Source: Pseudonocardia hierapolitana (lineage in GTDB: Bacteria > Actinomycetota > Actinomycetes > Mycobacteriales > Pseudonocardiaceae). Taken from it: DNA of 64,000 nt. Position numbers and translations under genes: made by a program. The notes under the pieces were generated by a model. It did no database searches. It saw only the letters and a list, made by a program, of their open reading frames with translations, and had not been told where the DNA came from. Positions within the stretch are counted from its first letter, which is position 1. Each line of letters begins with the position of its first letter. Of the stretch, positions 41,494 through 49,188 are shown piece by piece. The stretch lies in NCBI RefSeq assembly GCF_007994075.1, contig NZ_VIWU01000001.1, forward strand, positions 1,860,001 through 1,924,000, in the 5' to 3' direction.

Positions 41494-42696
41494 ATGCACC
41501 TCGCTCCGCCCCACCCGTGGACCGCCACCGCCGACGGCGCGCGCCACAGGGCGTATGCCGCGCTCGCCGCGCGCGGACCGGTACAGCAGGTCCCGCTGCC
41601 CGGCGGGGCCTCCGGGTGGCTGGTGACCAGCGACGACGCCGCTCGCGCCGCGCTCATGCACCCGGGCCTGTCGAAGGGCGGGCCGGAGCGGGCACCGTTC
41701 GCCGACGAGCTCCCCCCGGGCATCGCGGCGGCCATCAACCACCACATGCTCGCCATGGACCCGCCCGACCACACCCGCCTGCGCAAGCTGGTGGCGGCCG
41801 CCTTCACGCGCCGCCGCACCGAGGCGCTCGCGCCGGGCGTCCAGCAGCTGGCCGACGACCTGCTCGACCGGCTCGCCGAGCAGGACGAGGCCGACCTGAT
41901 CACGGCGTTCGCGTATCCGCTGCCGATCGCCGTGATCTGCCGGCTGCTCGGTGTGCCGGACACCGACCACCACCTGTTCCGCGAATGGACGGGCCCGCTC
42001 GTCGTCGGCGGGAACATGGCGGGCGTCGAGGCGTATGCGGCCGCGGCCACGGCGCTCGTCGCGTACGTGCGGGAGCTGCTCGCGGAGAAGCGCAGGCGGC
42101 CGGCGGACGACCTGCTCTCCGCCCTCGTCGCCGTGCGCGACGGCGGCGACCGGCTCACGGAGGACGAGCTGACCTCGATGGTCTACCTGCTCCTGCTCGC
42201 CGGCCACGAGACGACCGTGAACCTGATCGGCAACGCCGTGCTGGCCCTGCTCACCCATCCCGGCCGGCTCGCGCTGCTGCGGGCCGAGCCCGAACGGCTC
42301 CCCGCGGCCGTCGAGGAGCTGCTGCGGTTCGACGGCCCCCTGCAGAGCGCCATCCCCACCATCACCACCGAGCCGGTGGAGATCGCCGGTACCCGGATCC
42401 CGGCAGGAGCGAACGTGGTGGTGGCGCTGCTGGCGGCCAACCGGGACCCCGATCGGCACGCGCGTCCCGACGAGCTCGATCTGAGCCGCACCGAGGTGCT
42501 CGGGCACCTCGCCTTCGGCCACGGCGTGCACCACTGCCTCGGCGCACCGCTCGCCCGGCTGGAGGGCCGCATCGCGCTCGGCAGCCTGATCGCCCGGTTC
42601 CCGCGGCTGCGGCTCGCGGTGCCGGCCGCGGAGATCACCAGAACCCCCGGATTCATGATGAACGGGCTCGCCGAGCTCCCTGTGAGGCTGCGATGA
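41494..42696 (+). CDS. Cytochrome P450 (CYP107-like)
   Basis: A 400-residue soluble P450. The I-helix is LLLLAGHETTVNLIG (conserved acid-Thr), the K-helix ExxR lies in VEELLR, and the heme loop FGHGVHHCLGAPLAR places the ligand at Cys348. A typical actinomycete macrolide/terpenoid-type class. The ATG at 41494 lacks a close ribosome-binding site; GGAGG is 17 nt away, and no in-frame start lies in between, so the start is uncertain. First gene of a P450-hydrolase-P450 operon; needs a ferredoxin and reductase, which are not nearby. Confidence 0.9.
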   Translation: MHLAPPHPWTATADGARHRAYAALAARGPVQQVPLPGGASGWLVTSDDAARAALMHPGLSKGGPERAPFADELPPGIAAAINHHMLAMDPPDHTRLRKLVAAAFTRRRTEALAPGVQQLADDLLDRLAEQDEADLITAFAYPLPIAVICRLLGVPDTDHHLFREWTGPLVVGGNMAGVEAYAAAATALVAYVRELLAEKRRRPADDLLSALVAVRDGGDRLTEDELTSMVYLLLLAGHETTVNLIGNAVLALLTHPGRLALLRAEPERLPAAVEELLRFDGPLQSAIPTITTEPVEIAGTRIPAGANVVVALLAANRDPDRHARPDELDLSRTEVLGHLAFGHGVHHCLGAPLARLEGRIALGSLIARFPRLRLAVPAAEITRTPGFMMNGLAELPVRLR

Positions 42697-43460
42697 CCAC
42701 ATTCGTACTGGTGCACGGCGGGTGGCACGGTGGCTGGTGCTGGCGGCGCGTCGTGGCGCTGCTCGAGTCGGCGGGCCACGAGGTGCACGCCCCCACGCTG
42801 ACCGGCCTCGGCGACCGGGCACACCTCGCCCGGCCGGACACGGGGCTCGCCGTCCACATCGCCGACGTCGTCGCCGTGCTCGAGCTGGACGACCTGCGCG
42901 ACGTCGTCCTCGTGGGACACAGCTCGGGGGGTGCCGTGGTGACGGGAGTCGCGCAGCGGCGCCCGGACCGGCTCCGGGAGCTCGTGTACCTCGACGCGTT
43001 CGTCCCGGCACCCGGCCGCTCGGTGTTCGACCTGCTGCCCGCCGCTCGCCGGGACCACTTCCTCGGGCTCGTCGACGAGGCGGGGCGGATCGTGCTCGAC
43101 CTCGACGCCGCCATGGACGGGTGGAGTCTCCCCGACGCCGCCGACCGGGAGTGGGTGCGGCCCCGGCTGCGCCCGTTCCCGGTCGGGGCGCTGCGTGACC
43201 CGCTCCCGCCCGACCCGCTTCCCGACCTGCCCCGCCGGTACATCCACTGCACGGTGAAGCCCGGTGGGGACAGCTTCGCCGGCTTCGCCGCAGCGGCCGA
43301 CTCCGACCCGGCCTGGCGGCTCGACCGGCTCGACACCGGCCACGACGCGATGATCACCGCGCCCGGAGCGCTCGCGACCCTGCTCACCGGCGTCGTCTCA
43401 GCGGGGTGTCAGCAAAGCCACCTCGCCGATACCCGCCCGCCGCTACCGTCGGATCCGTGA
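42693..43460 (+). CDS. Alpha/beta hydrolase (EstC/salicylate-esterase-like)
   Basis: A 255-residue hydrolase beginning TTFVLVHGGWHGGWCWRRVV, a signature of the hydroxynitrile-lyase/methyl-salicylate esterase group. The nucleophile Ser is in LVGHSSGGAVV (near residue 75), and DTGHDAMITAP contains the catalytic His. It starts at ATG 42693, overlapping the first P450 stop as ATGA, and ends overlapping the second P450 start as GTGA. The coupling suggests all three act on one substrate. Confidence 0.85.
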   Translation: MTTFVLVHGGWHGGWCWRRVVALLESAGHEVHAPTLTGLGDRAHLARPDTGLAVHIADVVAVLELDDLRDVVLVGHSSGGAVVTGVAQRRPDRLRELVYLDAFVPAPGRSVFDLLPAARRDHFLGLVDEAGRIVLDLDAAMDGWSLPDAADREWVRPRLRPFPVGALRDPLPPDPLPDLPRRYIHCTVKPGGDSFAGFAAAADSDPAWRLDRLDTGHDAMITAPGALATLLTGVVSAGCQQSHLADTRPPLPSDP

Positions 43461-44659
43461 CCTCCCAGACGGTGCCATCGCCCTTCACCGAGACCACCGG
43501 GCCCGCGCGGCACGCCGCCTTCGCCGAGCTCGCGACCACCGGCCCGGTGCAGAAGGTCATGCTGTTCACCGGCGTCCCGGCGTGGGTGGTCACCGGGTAC
43601 GCCGAAGCCCGGGAGCTGCTCGCCCACCCGGCAGTGGTCAAGGTCGCGGGCGGCGGCCCGCACATGGACGCGATGCCGCCGGAGCTGACCGCCGCGATGA
43701 ACACGCACCTGCTCAGCACGAACCCGCCCGACCACACGCGGCTGCGCAGGCTGGTGACCGCCGCGTTCACCGTTCGCCGCGTCGAGGCATTGGCGCCGCG
43801 CGTCCAGGAGATCGCCGACGCCCTGCTCGACGACATGGCCGCGGCCGGTGACGGCGCCGTCGATCTCGTGGACGGCTTCGGGTTCCCGCTGCCGATCACC
43901 GTGATCACCGAGCTGCTCGGCATCCCGCCCGGCGACCGCGCCGACTTCCGGCGCTGGTCGTCGATCGCCGTCAACGGCGCCGTGCACCCGCCCGAGGTGT
44001 ACGTCGACGCGGCCCGGAACATCGTCGGCTACGTGCGCGAGCTGATCGCCGCGAAGCGCACCGACCCCGCGGACGACCTGCTGTCGGCGCTCATCGCGGT
44101 GCACGAGGGCGGCGACCGGCTCTCGCAGGACGAGCTCACGTCGATGGTGTTCCTGCTGCTCGTGGCCGGGCACGAGACCACCGTCAACCTCATCGTCTCC
44201 GGCACGTACGCCCTGCTCCGGCACCCCGACCAGCTCGCACTGCTGCGGGCCGAACCCGAACGGCTGCCCGCCGCCGTCGAGGAGCTGCTGCGCTACGACG
44301 GTCCGGTGCAGGTGACGATCCCGGCGGTCGCGGCCGCGCCCATCGAGGTGGGCGGTGTGACGATCCCCGCGGGCGACGTCGTGCTGCCGGCCCTGCTCGC
44401 CGCCAACCGCGATCCGGCGCGCTTCCCCGAACCGGACCGCCTCGACATCACGCGGCCCTCGAACCCGCACATGGCGTTCGGCCACGGGTTGCACCATTGC
44501 CTCGGAGCGCCGCTCGCCCGCATGGAGGGGCGGATCGCGCTCGGCGCGCTGCTCGCCCGCTTCCCCGGACTGAGGCTCGCCGACCCGGCCACCGAACCGG
44601 CCCGCAACCCGGGACTGCTCATGAACGGGCTGGTCGCGCTGCCGGTCGTGCTCGACTAA
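43457..44659 (+). CDS. Cytochrome P450 (paralogue of the 41494 gene)
   Basis: A 400-residue P450 with LLLVAGHETTVNLIV (I-helix), EELLR (ExxR) and FGHGLHHCLGAPLARMEG, heme Cys348. Length, heme-cysteine position and many segments (RPADDLLSAL/DPADDLLSAL; PERLPAAVEELLR) match the first P450, so the two arose by duplication. Divergence at SRS-like regions (AVNGAVHPPEVYVDAAR against VVGGNMAGVEAYAAAA) suggests different specificities. GTG 43457 overlaps the hydrolase stop. Its 3' end overlaps the convergent Nei gene by 41 bp. Confidence 0.9.
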   Translation: MTSQTVPSPFTETTGPARHAAFAELATTGPVQKVMLFTGVPAWVVTGYAEARELLAHPAVVKVAGGGPHMDAMPPELTAAMNTHLLSTNPPDHTRLRRLVTAAFTVRRVEALAPRVQEIADALLDDMAAAGDGAVDLVDGFGFPLPITVITELLGIPPGDRADFRRWSSIAVNGAVHPPEVYVDAARNIVGYVRELIAAKRTDPADDLLSALIAVHEGGDRLSQDELTSMVFLLLVAGHETTVNLIVSGTYALLRHPDQLALLRAEPERLPAAVEELLRYDGPVQVTIPAVAAAPIEVGGVTIPAGDVVLPALLAANRDPARFPEPDRLDITRPSNPHMAFGHGLHHCLGAPLARMEGRIALGALLARFPGLRLADPATEPARNPGLLMNGLVALPVVLD

Positions 44660-45485
44660 CGCCCGCGCGCCTGCGCCGCCCCGACTGGCACTTCGGGCAC
44701 CAGAACAGGTTCCGGGCAGCGTGCGCGGTGTGCGCGATGGGGGTGCCGCAGACGAGACACGGCAGCCCGGCGCGGCGGTACGCGTAGACCTCGCCGCCGT
44801 GCCGGTCCTGACGCGGTGCCCGGCCCGTGCGCTCCGGATCGTGTTCGGGGGCGACGGTGTCGATCCGGCCGGTCCGCACACCCTCGCGCATCAAGGCGAC
44901 GAGGTCGCCCCACATCGCGTCCCACTGCGCCCTGCGCAGTGACCGGCCGGGCAGCTGGGGGTCGATCCGGTGTCGGAACAGCAGTTCGGCCCGGTAGACG
45001 TTGCCCACGCCCGCGATCACGGACTGGTCCATGAGCAGCGTCGCGAGCGGAGCGCGCGAGCGCGAGATCCGGGCCCACGCGCGCTCGGGGTCGGCGTCGT
45101 CACGCAGCGGGTCCTCACCGAGGCGGCCGCGCACGGCGGCGGCCTCGGCACCGGTGACGAGCTCGCAGGCCGTGGCGCCGCGCAGGTCGGTGTAGTGGGT
45201 GGCACCCACCATCCGCATCCGCACCTGTCCCACCGGCTCCGCGGCCGGCAGCGGCGCCTCACCGAACGTGCCGTAGAGGCCGAGGTGGACGTGCACCACC
45301 AGGTCGGGGCCGTAGTGGTGGAACAGGTGCTTGCCGTGCGCGTCCGTGCGCTCCAGCACGCGGCCGTCGACGAGCGCGGCGCTCGCCGCGAACCGCCCCT
45401 GCGGGCTGGACACGGCGACCGGGCGGCCTGCGTAGCGGCGGGAGTGCAGTTCGGCGAGGCGGTGGAGGGTGTGACCTTCGGGCAT
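44619..45485 (-). CDS. nei: Fpg/Nei-family DNA glycosylase (Nei-like)
   Basis: A 288-residue DNA glycosylase. The N-terminus PEGHTLHRLAELH supplies the catalytic Pro2 and Glu3. The H2TH region is DQSVIAGVGNVYRAELLFRHRIDPQLPG and the zinc finger CLVCGTPI-CPKC (four cysteines). Sequences near the N-terminus (VSSPQGRFAASAALVDGR) match the mycobacterial Nei subfamily, which removes oxidised pyrimidines. The C-terminal tail after the zinc finger is Arg-rich. Its upstream neighbour is RpiB, separated by a 166-bp nested inverted repeat. Confidence 0.9.
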   Translation of the reverse strand: MPEGHTLHRLAELHSRRYAGRPVAVSSPQGRFAASAALVDGRVLERTDAHGKHLFHHYGPDLVVHVHLGLYGTFGEAPLPAAEPVGQVRMRMVGATHYTDLRGATACELVTGAEAAAVRGRLGEDPLRDDADPERAWARISRSRAPLATLLMDQSVIAGVGNVYRAELLFRHRIDPQLPGRSLRRAQWDAMWGDLVALMREGVRTGRIDTVAPEHDPERTGRAPRQDRHGGEVYAYRRAGLPCLVCGTPIAHTAHAARNLFWCPKCQSGRRRRAGVSRARPAARPARS

Positions 45486-45651
45486 TAGTGTCCCCCGCCG
45501 GGAGTCCGTTGCGTATATCGGCGGATCCAGGTTTTCGCTGGGTGTGCCGGCGAGGCGTCCCTCGTATCGGCATACTCGGGCGGCTCGCCGGTGCGCCCAG
45601 CGGGAAGCTGGGCCGACGAGATATGCGGCGGAGTCCCGGCGGGGGACACTA
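45486..45651. mobile_element. 166-bp nested inverted-repeat (MITE-like) element
   Basis: The ends are TAGTGTCCCCCGCCGGGA (45486-45503) and its exact complement (45634-45651), and matching continues for about 35 bp with a few differences. Inside, 45536-45554 and 45584-45602 form a second 19-bp stem (two mismatches), and GTAT-CGGC-ATAC is at the centre. It has no coding region. It fills exactly the gap between the nei start codon and the RpiB stop (whose TAG lies in the right end). TA at both ends could be a duplicated target. Confidence 0.65.
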
Positions 45652-46149
45652 GGTCGTGGTGGTGGGCGCGGGGATCTGTTCGGGGGGCAGTGCGGGGGGC
45701 ACGCCCGTGCGCTCGTAGTCGCTGAGCAGGTCGATCCGCCGCTGGTGGCGGGGCTCGCCGGAGAACGGCGTGGCGACGAACGCGGCCACGATCTCGGCGG
45801 CCTCGTCCAGGGTGTGCATCCGGGCGCCGACCGCGACGACCTGCGCGTCGTTGTGCTGGCGGCCCAGCGTGGCGGTCTCGACGCTCCACGCGAGCGCGCA
45901 CCGGATGCCGGGCACCTTGTTGGCGGCGATCTGCTCGCCGTTGCCGGAGCCGCCGAGCACGACGCCGAGGCTGCCCGGGTCGGCGAGCGTGCGCCGGGCC
46001 GCTTCCACGCAGAACGGCGGGTAGTCGTCCTGGGCGTCGTAGGAGGCGGGACCGACGTCGATCGCCTCGTGGCCCAGCCCGGTCAGGTGTGCGACCAGGT
46101 GCGTCTTGAGCTCGAAACCGGCGTGATCGGATCCCAGGTAGACGCGCAC
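45649..46149 (-). CDS. rpiB: Ribose-5-phosphate isomerase B
   Basis: A 166-residue RpiB/LacAB enzyme converting ribose-5-P and ribulose-5-P. It begins RVYLGSDHAGFELK, has LGGSGNGEQIAANKVPGIRCALAWSVETATLGR and RQHNDAQVVAVGARMH, and HQRRIDLLSDYERT. As in the M. tuberculosis enzyme, the active base position is Glu72 (in GNGEQ) rather than the Cys of E. coli RpiB. GTG 46149 lies 16 bp after the AI-2E gene, in the same operon. The stop codon is provided by the repeat element, so its last residues (PAPTTTT) may be altered by insertion. Confidence 0.92.
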   Translation of the reverse strand: MRVYLGSDHAGFELKTHLVAHLTGLGHEAIDVGPASYDAQDDYPPFCVEAARRTLADPGSLGVVLGGSGNGEQIAANKVPGIRCALAWSVETATLGRQHNDAQVVAVGARMHTLDEAAEIVAAFVATPFSGEPRHQRRIDLLSDYERTGVPPALPPEQIPAPTTTT

Positions 46150-46165
46150 GGTGCGTCATCTTCCC

Positions 46166-47431
46166 TCATGTCCGGCCCGAACCCCCATCCCGGTGCATCT
46201 CGGGCAGCTCCGGCTCGGGCACGTCGAGGTCGCGCCGCTCCGGGATGCCCGGGTCGGCGACGGTGGCGTCCGGAGCAGCCGCACCAGGGACGCCCCCGAC
46301 GACCTGCACGCTCTCCAGCGGTGGATCGACCCGTGGTGGCGCCCCGCCTGCCACGCGGGCGTCGACCCGCTCCCCCAGGTAGCGCACGACCACGGCCGCC
46401 GCAGCCACCACCGGCACCGAGAGGAACGCGCCCGCGATGCCGTACAGCGTGCTGCCTGCGGCGACGGCGAGCAGCACCACGGCGGCGTGCAACCGCAGGC
46501 TGCGGCCCTGCAGGTACGGCTGCAGGACGTTGCCCTCGAGCTGCTGCACCAGGATGATGATCACGAGCACGATCAGCGCAGTGGTGAACCCGTTGCTGAC
46601 GAGCGCGACCAGCACCGACAGGGCGCCCGCCACCAGCGCGCCGACGATCGGCACGAACCCGCCGAGGAACGTCAGCACGGCGAGCGGGATCGCGAGCGGC
46701 ACCCCCAGCACCACGAGCCCGAGCCCGATGAGCAGGCCGTCGACGAACGCCACCAGGGCCTGCACGCGGATGAAGTCACCGAGCGTGTTCCAGATCCGCC
46801 ACAGCACCTCGGCGATGTGCCCGCCCGCGCCCTCCCCCGCGACCGTCTGCAGCCAGGGCAGGAACCGTGGCCCGTCCTTCACGAACAGGAACGCGAGCAC
46901 GAGCGTCAGGAGGGCGGTGACCACACCCGACGCCACGCTCCCCACGCCGGTGAGCACGCTGGCCGTGATCGCGGAGACGCTCTGCTGCAACTGGGCGGTG
47001 GCCGTCTGCAGCGCAGCGTCGAGCTGGCTCTGGGCGAGGTTGAGCGGCGGCCCGGACAGCCATTGCTGGATGGCCTGGATGCCCGACGTGGCGCTGGACG
47101 TGATCTCCGGGACGCTGCCGACGACGGACGTGGTGATGAGCGTCACCAGCCCGGCGAGCACCACGATGCCGGCGAGCACCACCGTGGCGGCGGCCAGTGC
47201 GGGCGGGAAGCGGTGCCGGCGCAGCCACCCCGTCGGGGGCCACAGCACCGTCGCGAGGATCACCGCGAGCAGCGTCGGCATCACGATCGACCAGAGCGCG
47301 CCGATCAACAGCCAGATCAGCACGACGCCCGCGGCGACGAGCACCATGCGCAGGCTCCACCGCGCGGCCCACGTGATGCCCTCGCCGATCGCGGTGCCCC
47401 GGCCCCTCTGCGGAGCCTCGCTCGTCGTCAC
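46166..47431 (-). CDS. AI-2E-family (TqsA/PerM-like) membrane transporter
   Basis: A 421-residue protein with about eight membrane segments (VLVAAGVVLIWLLIGALW, LAAATVVLAGIVVLAGLVTL, TALLTLVLAFLFVKDGPRFL, VPIVGALVAGALSVLVALVS). GFVPIVGALVAG is a hallmark of the family. Members export autoinducer-2 or other small molecules, or act as Na+/H+ antiporters. GTG 47431 has GGGGAG at 5-6 nt; N-terminal 25 and C-terminal 70 residues are soluble. It is followed by RpiB and Nei on the same strand, and is divergent from the MobA-MoaD gene. Confidence 0.85.
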   Translation of the reverse strand: MTTSEAPQRGRGTAIGEGITWAARWSLRMVLVAAGVVLIWLLIGALWSIVMPTLLAVILATVLWPPTGWLRRHRFPPALAAATVVLAGIVVLAGLVTLITTSVVGSVPEITSSATSGIQAIQQWLSGPPLNLAQSQLDAALQTATAQLQQSVSAITASVLTGVGSVASGVVTALLTLVLAFLFVKDGPRFLPWLQTVAGEGAGGHIAEVLWRIWNTLGDFIRVQALVAFVDGLLIGLGLVVLGVPLAIPLAVLTFLGGFVPIVGALVAGALSVLVALVSNGFTTALIVLVIIILVQQLEGNVLQPYLQGRSLRLHAAVVLLAVAAGSTLYGIAGAFLSVPVVAAAAVVVRYLGERVDARVAGGAPPRVDPPLESVQVVGGVPGAAAPDATVADPGIPERRDLDVPEPELPEMHRDGGSGRT

Positions 47432-47511
47432 GGCACTCCCCTCTGCTCCCCGTCCCCCGGGGTTCCCCGGACCCAGACTCCCAGACACGACCACCGCGCG
47501 TCCGCCGTGTC

Positions 47512-47525
47512 TACGATCACGAGGG
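47512..47525 (+). promoter_or_regulatory. Leaderless -10 of the MobA-MoaD gene
   Basis: TACGAT (47512-47517) lies 7 nt before GTG 47525 and there is no ribosome-binding site, so transcription should begin at or next to the start codon. Confidence 0.5.
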
Positions 47526-48367
47526 TGACGTCCCGAACGGCAGGCATCGTGCTCGCCGGCGGGCGCTCGTCCCGGATGGGAACGGCGAAGGCGACCCTCG
47601 AGTGGCACGGGTCCACCCTGCTGCGGCGTACCGCCGGAGTCCTCGCCCGCAGCGTCGACGGGCCGGTCGTCGTGGTCCGCGCGCCTGCGCAACCGCTGCC
47701 GCCACTCCCGGGCGACGTCGAGTTCGTGGACGACCCGGTCGAGGGGCTCGGCCCGGTGCAGGGGATCGCCGCGGGCCTCGCCGCGGTCGGCGAGCGCGCC
47801 GACGCCGCGTTCGTCTGCTCGACGGACCTCCCCTTCCTGCACCCGGCCTACATCCTGCGGGTGATCGACCTGCTCGACGGCGACGCCGTCCTCCCGTACG
47901 CCCGCGGCCACCGCCAGCCGCTCGCCACGGCGTACAGCACGAAGCTCGCCCCCGTGCTCGCGGAGATGGCCGACGATCGGCAGCTCAAGCTCGGGCAGCT
48001 GTTCGAGCGCTGCCGCACCCGCCGCACCGACGACGCCGAGCTGCTCGCCGACCCCCGGCTCCGCCACCTCGACCCGGACCTGGACTCCGTCGTCAACGTG
48101 AACGAGCCCGCCGAGTACCGCGCGGCCCGGGATCGCCCGGCCCCTGAGGTCGTGGTCCAGCGGTTCGGGGCGCTCGCCCGCCGCGGCGGCCCGGCGCCCG
48201 GGGCGGTGCGTGCGGCCACGCTGGGCTCCGCGGCCGCTGCCGTCGGCCTGGAGCTGGACCGACACGTCGTCGCGGCGCTCAACGGCGACCAGATCACCCG
48301 GGATCCCGAGACGCCCTTGGTCGCGGGTGACTCCGTGGCCTTCCTGTCGGCGGACGCGGGGGGTTGA
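47525..48367 (+). CDS. MobA-like nucleotidyltransferase fused to a MoaD/ThiS-like domain
   Basis: A 280-residue fusion. Residues 1-190 are MobA: GIVLAGGRSSRMGTAKATLEW (nucleotide binding), DDPVEGLGPVQGIAAGL, and CSTDLPFLHPAYI (metal-binding Asp). Residues about 200-280 form a ubiquitin-like MoaD/ThiS domain (EVVVQRFGALARRGG, VVAALNGDQITRD, LVAGDSVAFLSADAGG) ending exactly in Gly-Gly, which MoaD-type carriers need for thiocarboxylation. Thus one protein holds the dithiolene sulfur carrier and the guanylyltransferase. The aldehyde ferredoxin oxidoreductase gene follows at 49188, and probably uses the cofactor. Confidence 0.85.
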   Translation: MTSRTAGIVLAGGRSSRMGTAKATLEWHGSTLLRRTAGVLARSVDGPVVVVRAPAQPLPPLPGDVEFVDDPVEGLGPVQGIAAGLAAVGERADAAFVCSTDLPFLHPAYILRVIDLLDGDAVLPYARGHRQPLATAYSTKLAPVLAEMADDRQLKLGQLFERCRTRRTDDAELLADPRLRHLDPDLDSVVNVNEPAEYRAARDRPAPEVVVQRFGALARRGGPAPGAVRAATLGSAAAAVGLELDRHVVAALNGDQITRDPETPLVAGDSVAFLSADAGG

Positions 48368-48644
48368 TCGGCGGAATCGGGACATGTCCGGGCAATGGGA
48401 ACTGTGGTCGCGCGGGTGCTGGGGCCTTCGGTGGCGCCAGGGCCTTCGGTGGCGCCGCGCATTGTGCGGGGCGGCCCCTCCGGGCAGCACAACACGGGCA
48501 GGCCAGGGGCCTGCCCTTCGGGCGCGCGGCGCCACCGAAGGCGGTGTCGGCCGCATGATCAAGGCCTCGGCGCGGAAACGGCCGAAACGACACGAGAACG
48601 CGCCGAACTGCCGATCACGCCACCCGTGGCGCGTCACACTGCCG

Positions 48645-48714
48645 ACTTCACACACCCAGTACGGACTTCACACAAGGCGGGCCTTGTGTGAAGTGGCCAC
48701 TGGGTGTGTGAAGT
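48645..48714. repeat. 70-bp nested inverted repeat
   Basis: Outer arms ACTTCACACACCCAGT (48645-48660) and its exact complement (48699-48714) enclose inner arms ACTTCACACAAGGC (48665-48678) and its complement (48681-48694). Joints of 4 bp lie between the two levels, and the inner loop is 2 bp. Outer and inner arms share ACTTCACACA. It separates Y' and X' in island 2. Confidence 0.75.
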
Positions 48715-48935
48715 GGCCATCGGTGGGGGGAGAGGGCTCTCGGGAGCGGCCCGACGAGTACATCAGCGTCTCCGCCGAGGCCGTGGTGCCCTTATCGGAA
48801 CGATCTCCGCCAGGTGCGCGAGCGGCGCGGAGGCCACCATCCCGTGTCCGGGAGACCGGCCTGCTGGCGGCGCCGCGCGCCCGGCGGGCAGGCTCCCGGC
48901 CTGCCCGCACCGCCAGCCCGAGGGTCGCAGAGGCT

Positions 48936-48993
48936 CACGGGTCAAGGGTCGCGCAGCGATCGCGGAGCGACGCCAGAGGCGCCCTTGAGGCGT
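48936..48993. repeat. Compound hairpin in island 2
   Basis: CTCACGGGTCAAGGG is answered by CCCTTGAGGCGTGAG about 30 bp later. Compared with the hairpin at 37038-37100, two pairs have changed on both sides (G-C to C-G, A-T to G-C) and two are lost. Confidence 0.6.
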
Positions 48994-49174
48994 GAGGGGC
49001 GGCCCCACACAATGCGCGGCGCCGCCAGGAGGCCCCACCGACAGCCACGAGCGCGGTCGCGGCGCCCCCTCCGAGAGATCCGCCCCTTGACCGTTGAAGA
49101 CCACATGCCTGATTCGGCAACACCCTCGGCATGCAGCTCATGTCCCGATCCCGACGATCAGGCGCGGATGCGCA

Positions 49175-49188
49175 TACAGTCGGCAGCA
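49175..49188 (+). promoter_or_regulatory. Leaderless -10 of the aldehyde oxidoreductase gene
   Basis: TACAGT (49175-49180) is 7 nt ahead of ATG 49188, with no ribosome-binding site in between. Confidence 0.5.

Larger units (their letters stand above)
48375..49135 (-). repeat. Non-coding repeat island 2 (inverted relative to island 1)
   Basis: No gene; the open frames are Arg/Ala/Pro-rich shadows. Block Y' (48380-48630) and X' (about 48720-49135) are the reverse complement of Y and X from island 1, in mirrored order. Exact stretches include 48404-48425 against 37160-37181 and a 48-bp near-identity at 48495-48542 against 36960-37008 with one extra base. Thus the gene block 37.2-48.37 kb is flanked by inverted copies. 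Confidence 0.7.

Noticed and set aside
41389..44659. Natural-product biosynthetic gene cluster around the P450s
   Set aside because: No polyketide, peptide or terpene synthase is present. The glycosyltransferase at 18008 is 22 kb away and unlinked.
48368..49187. Open frames across island 2
   Set aside because: Same composition as above, and the homologous stretches in island 1 are in shifted frames, so coding is unlikely.
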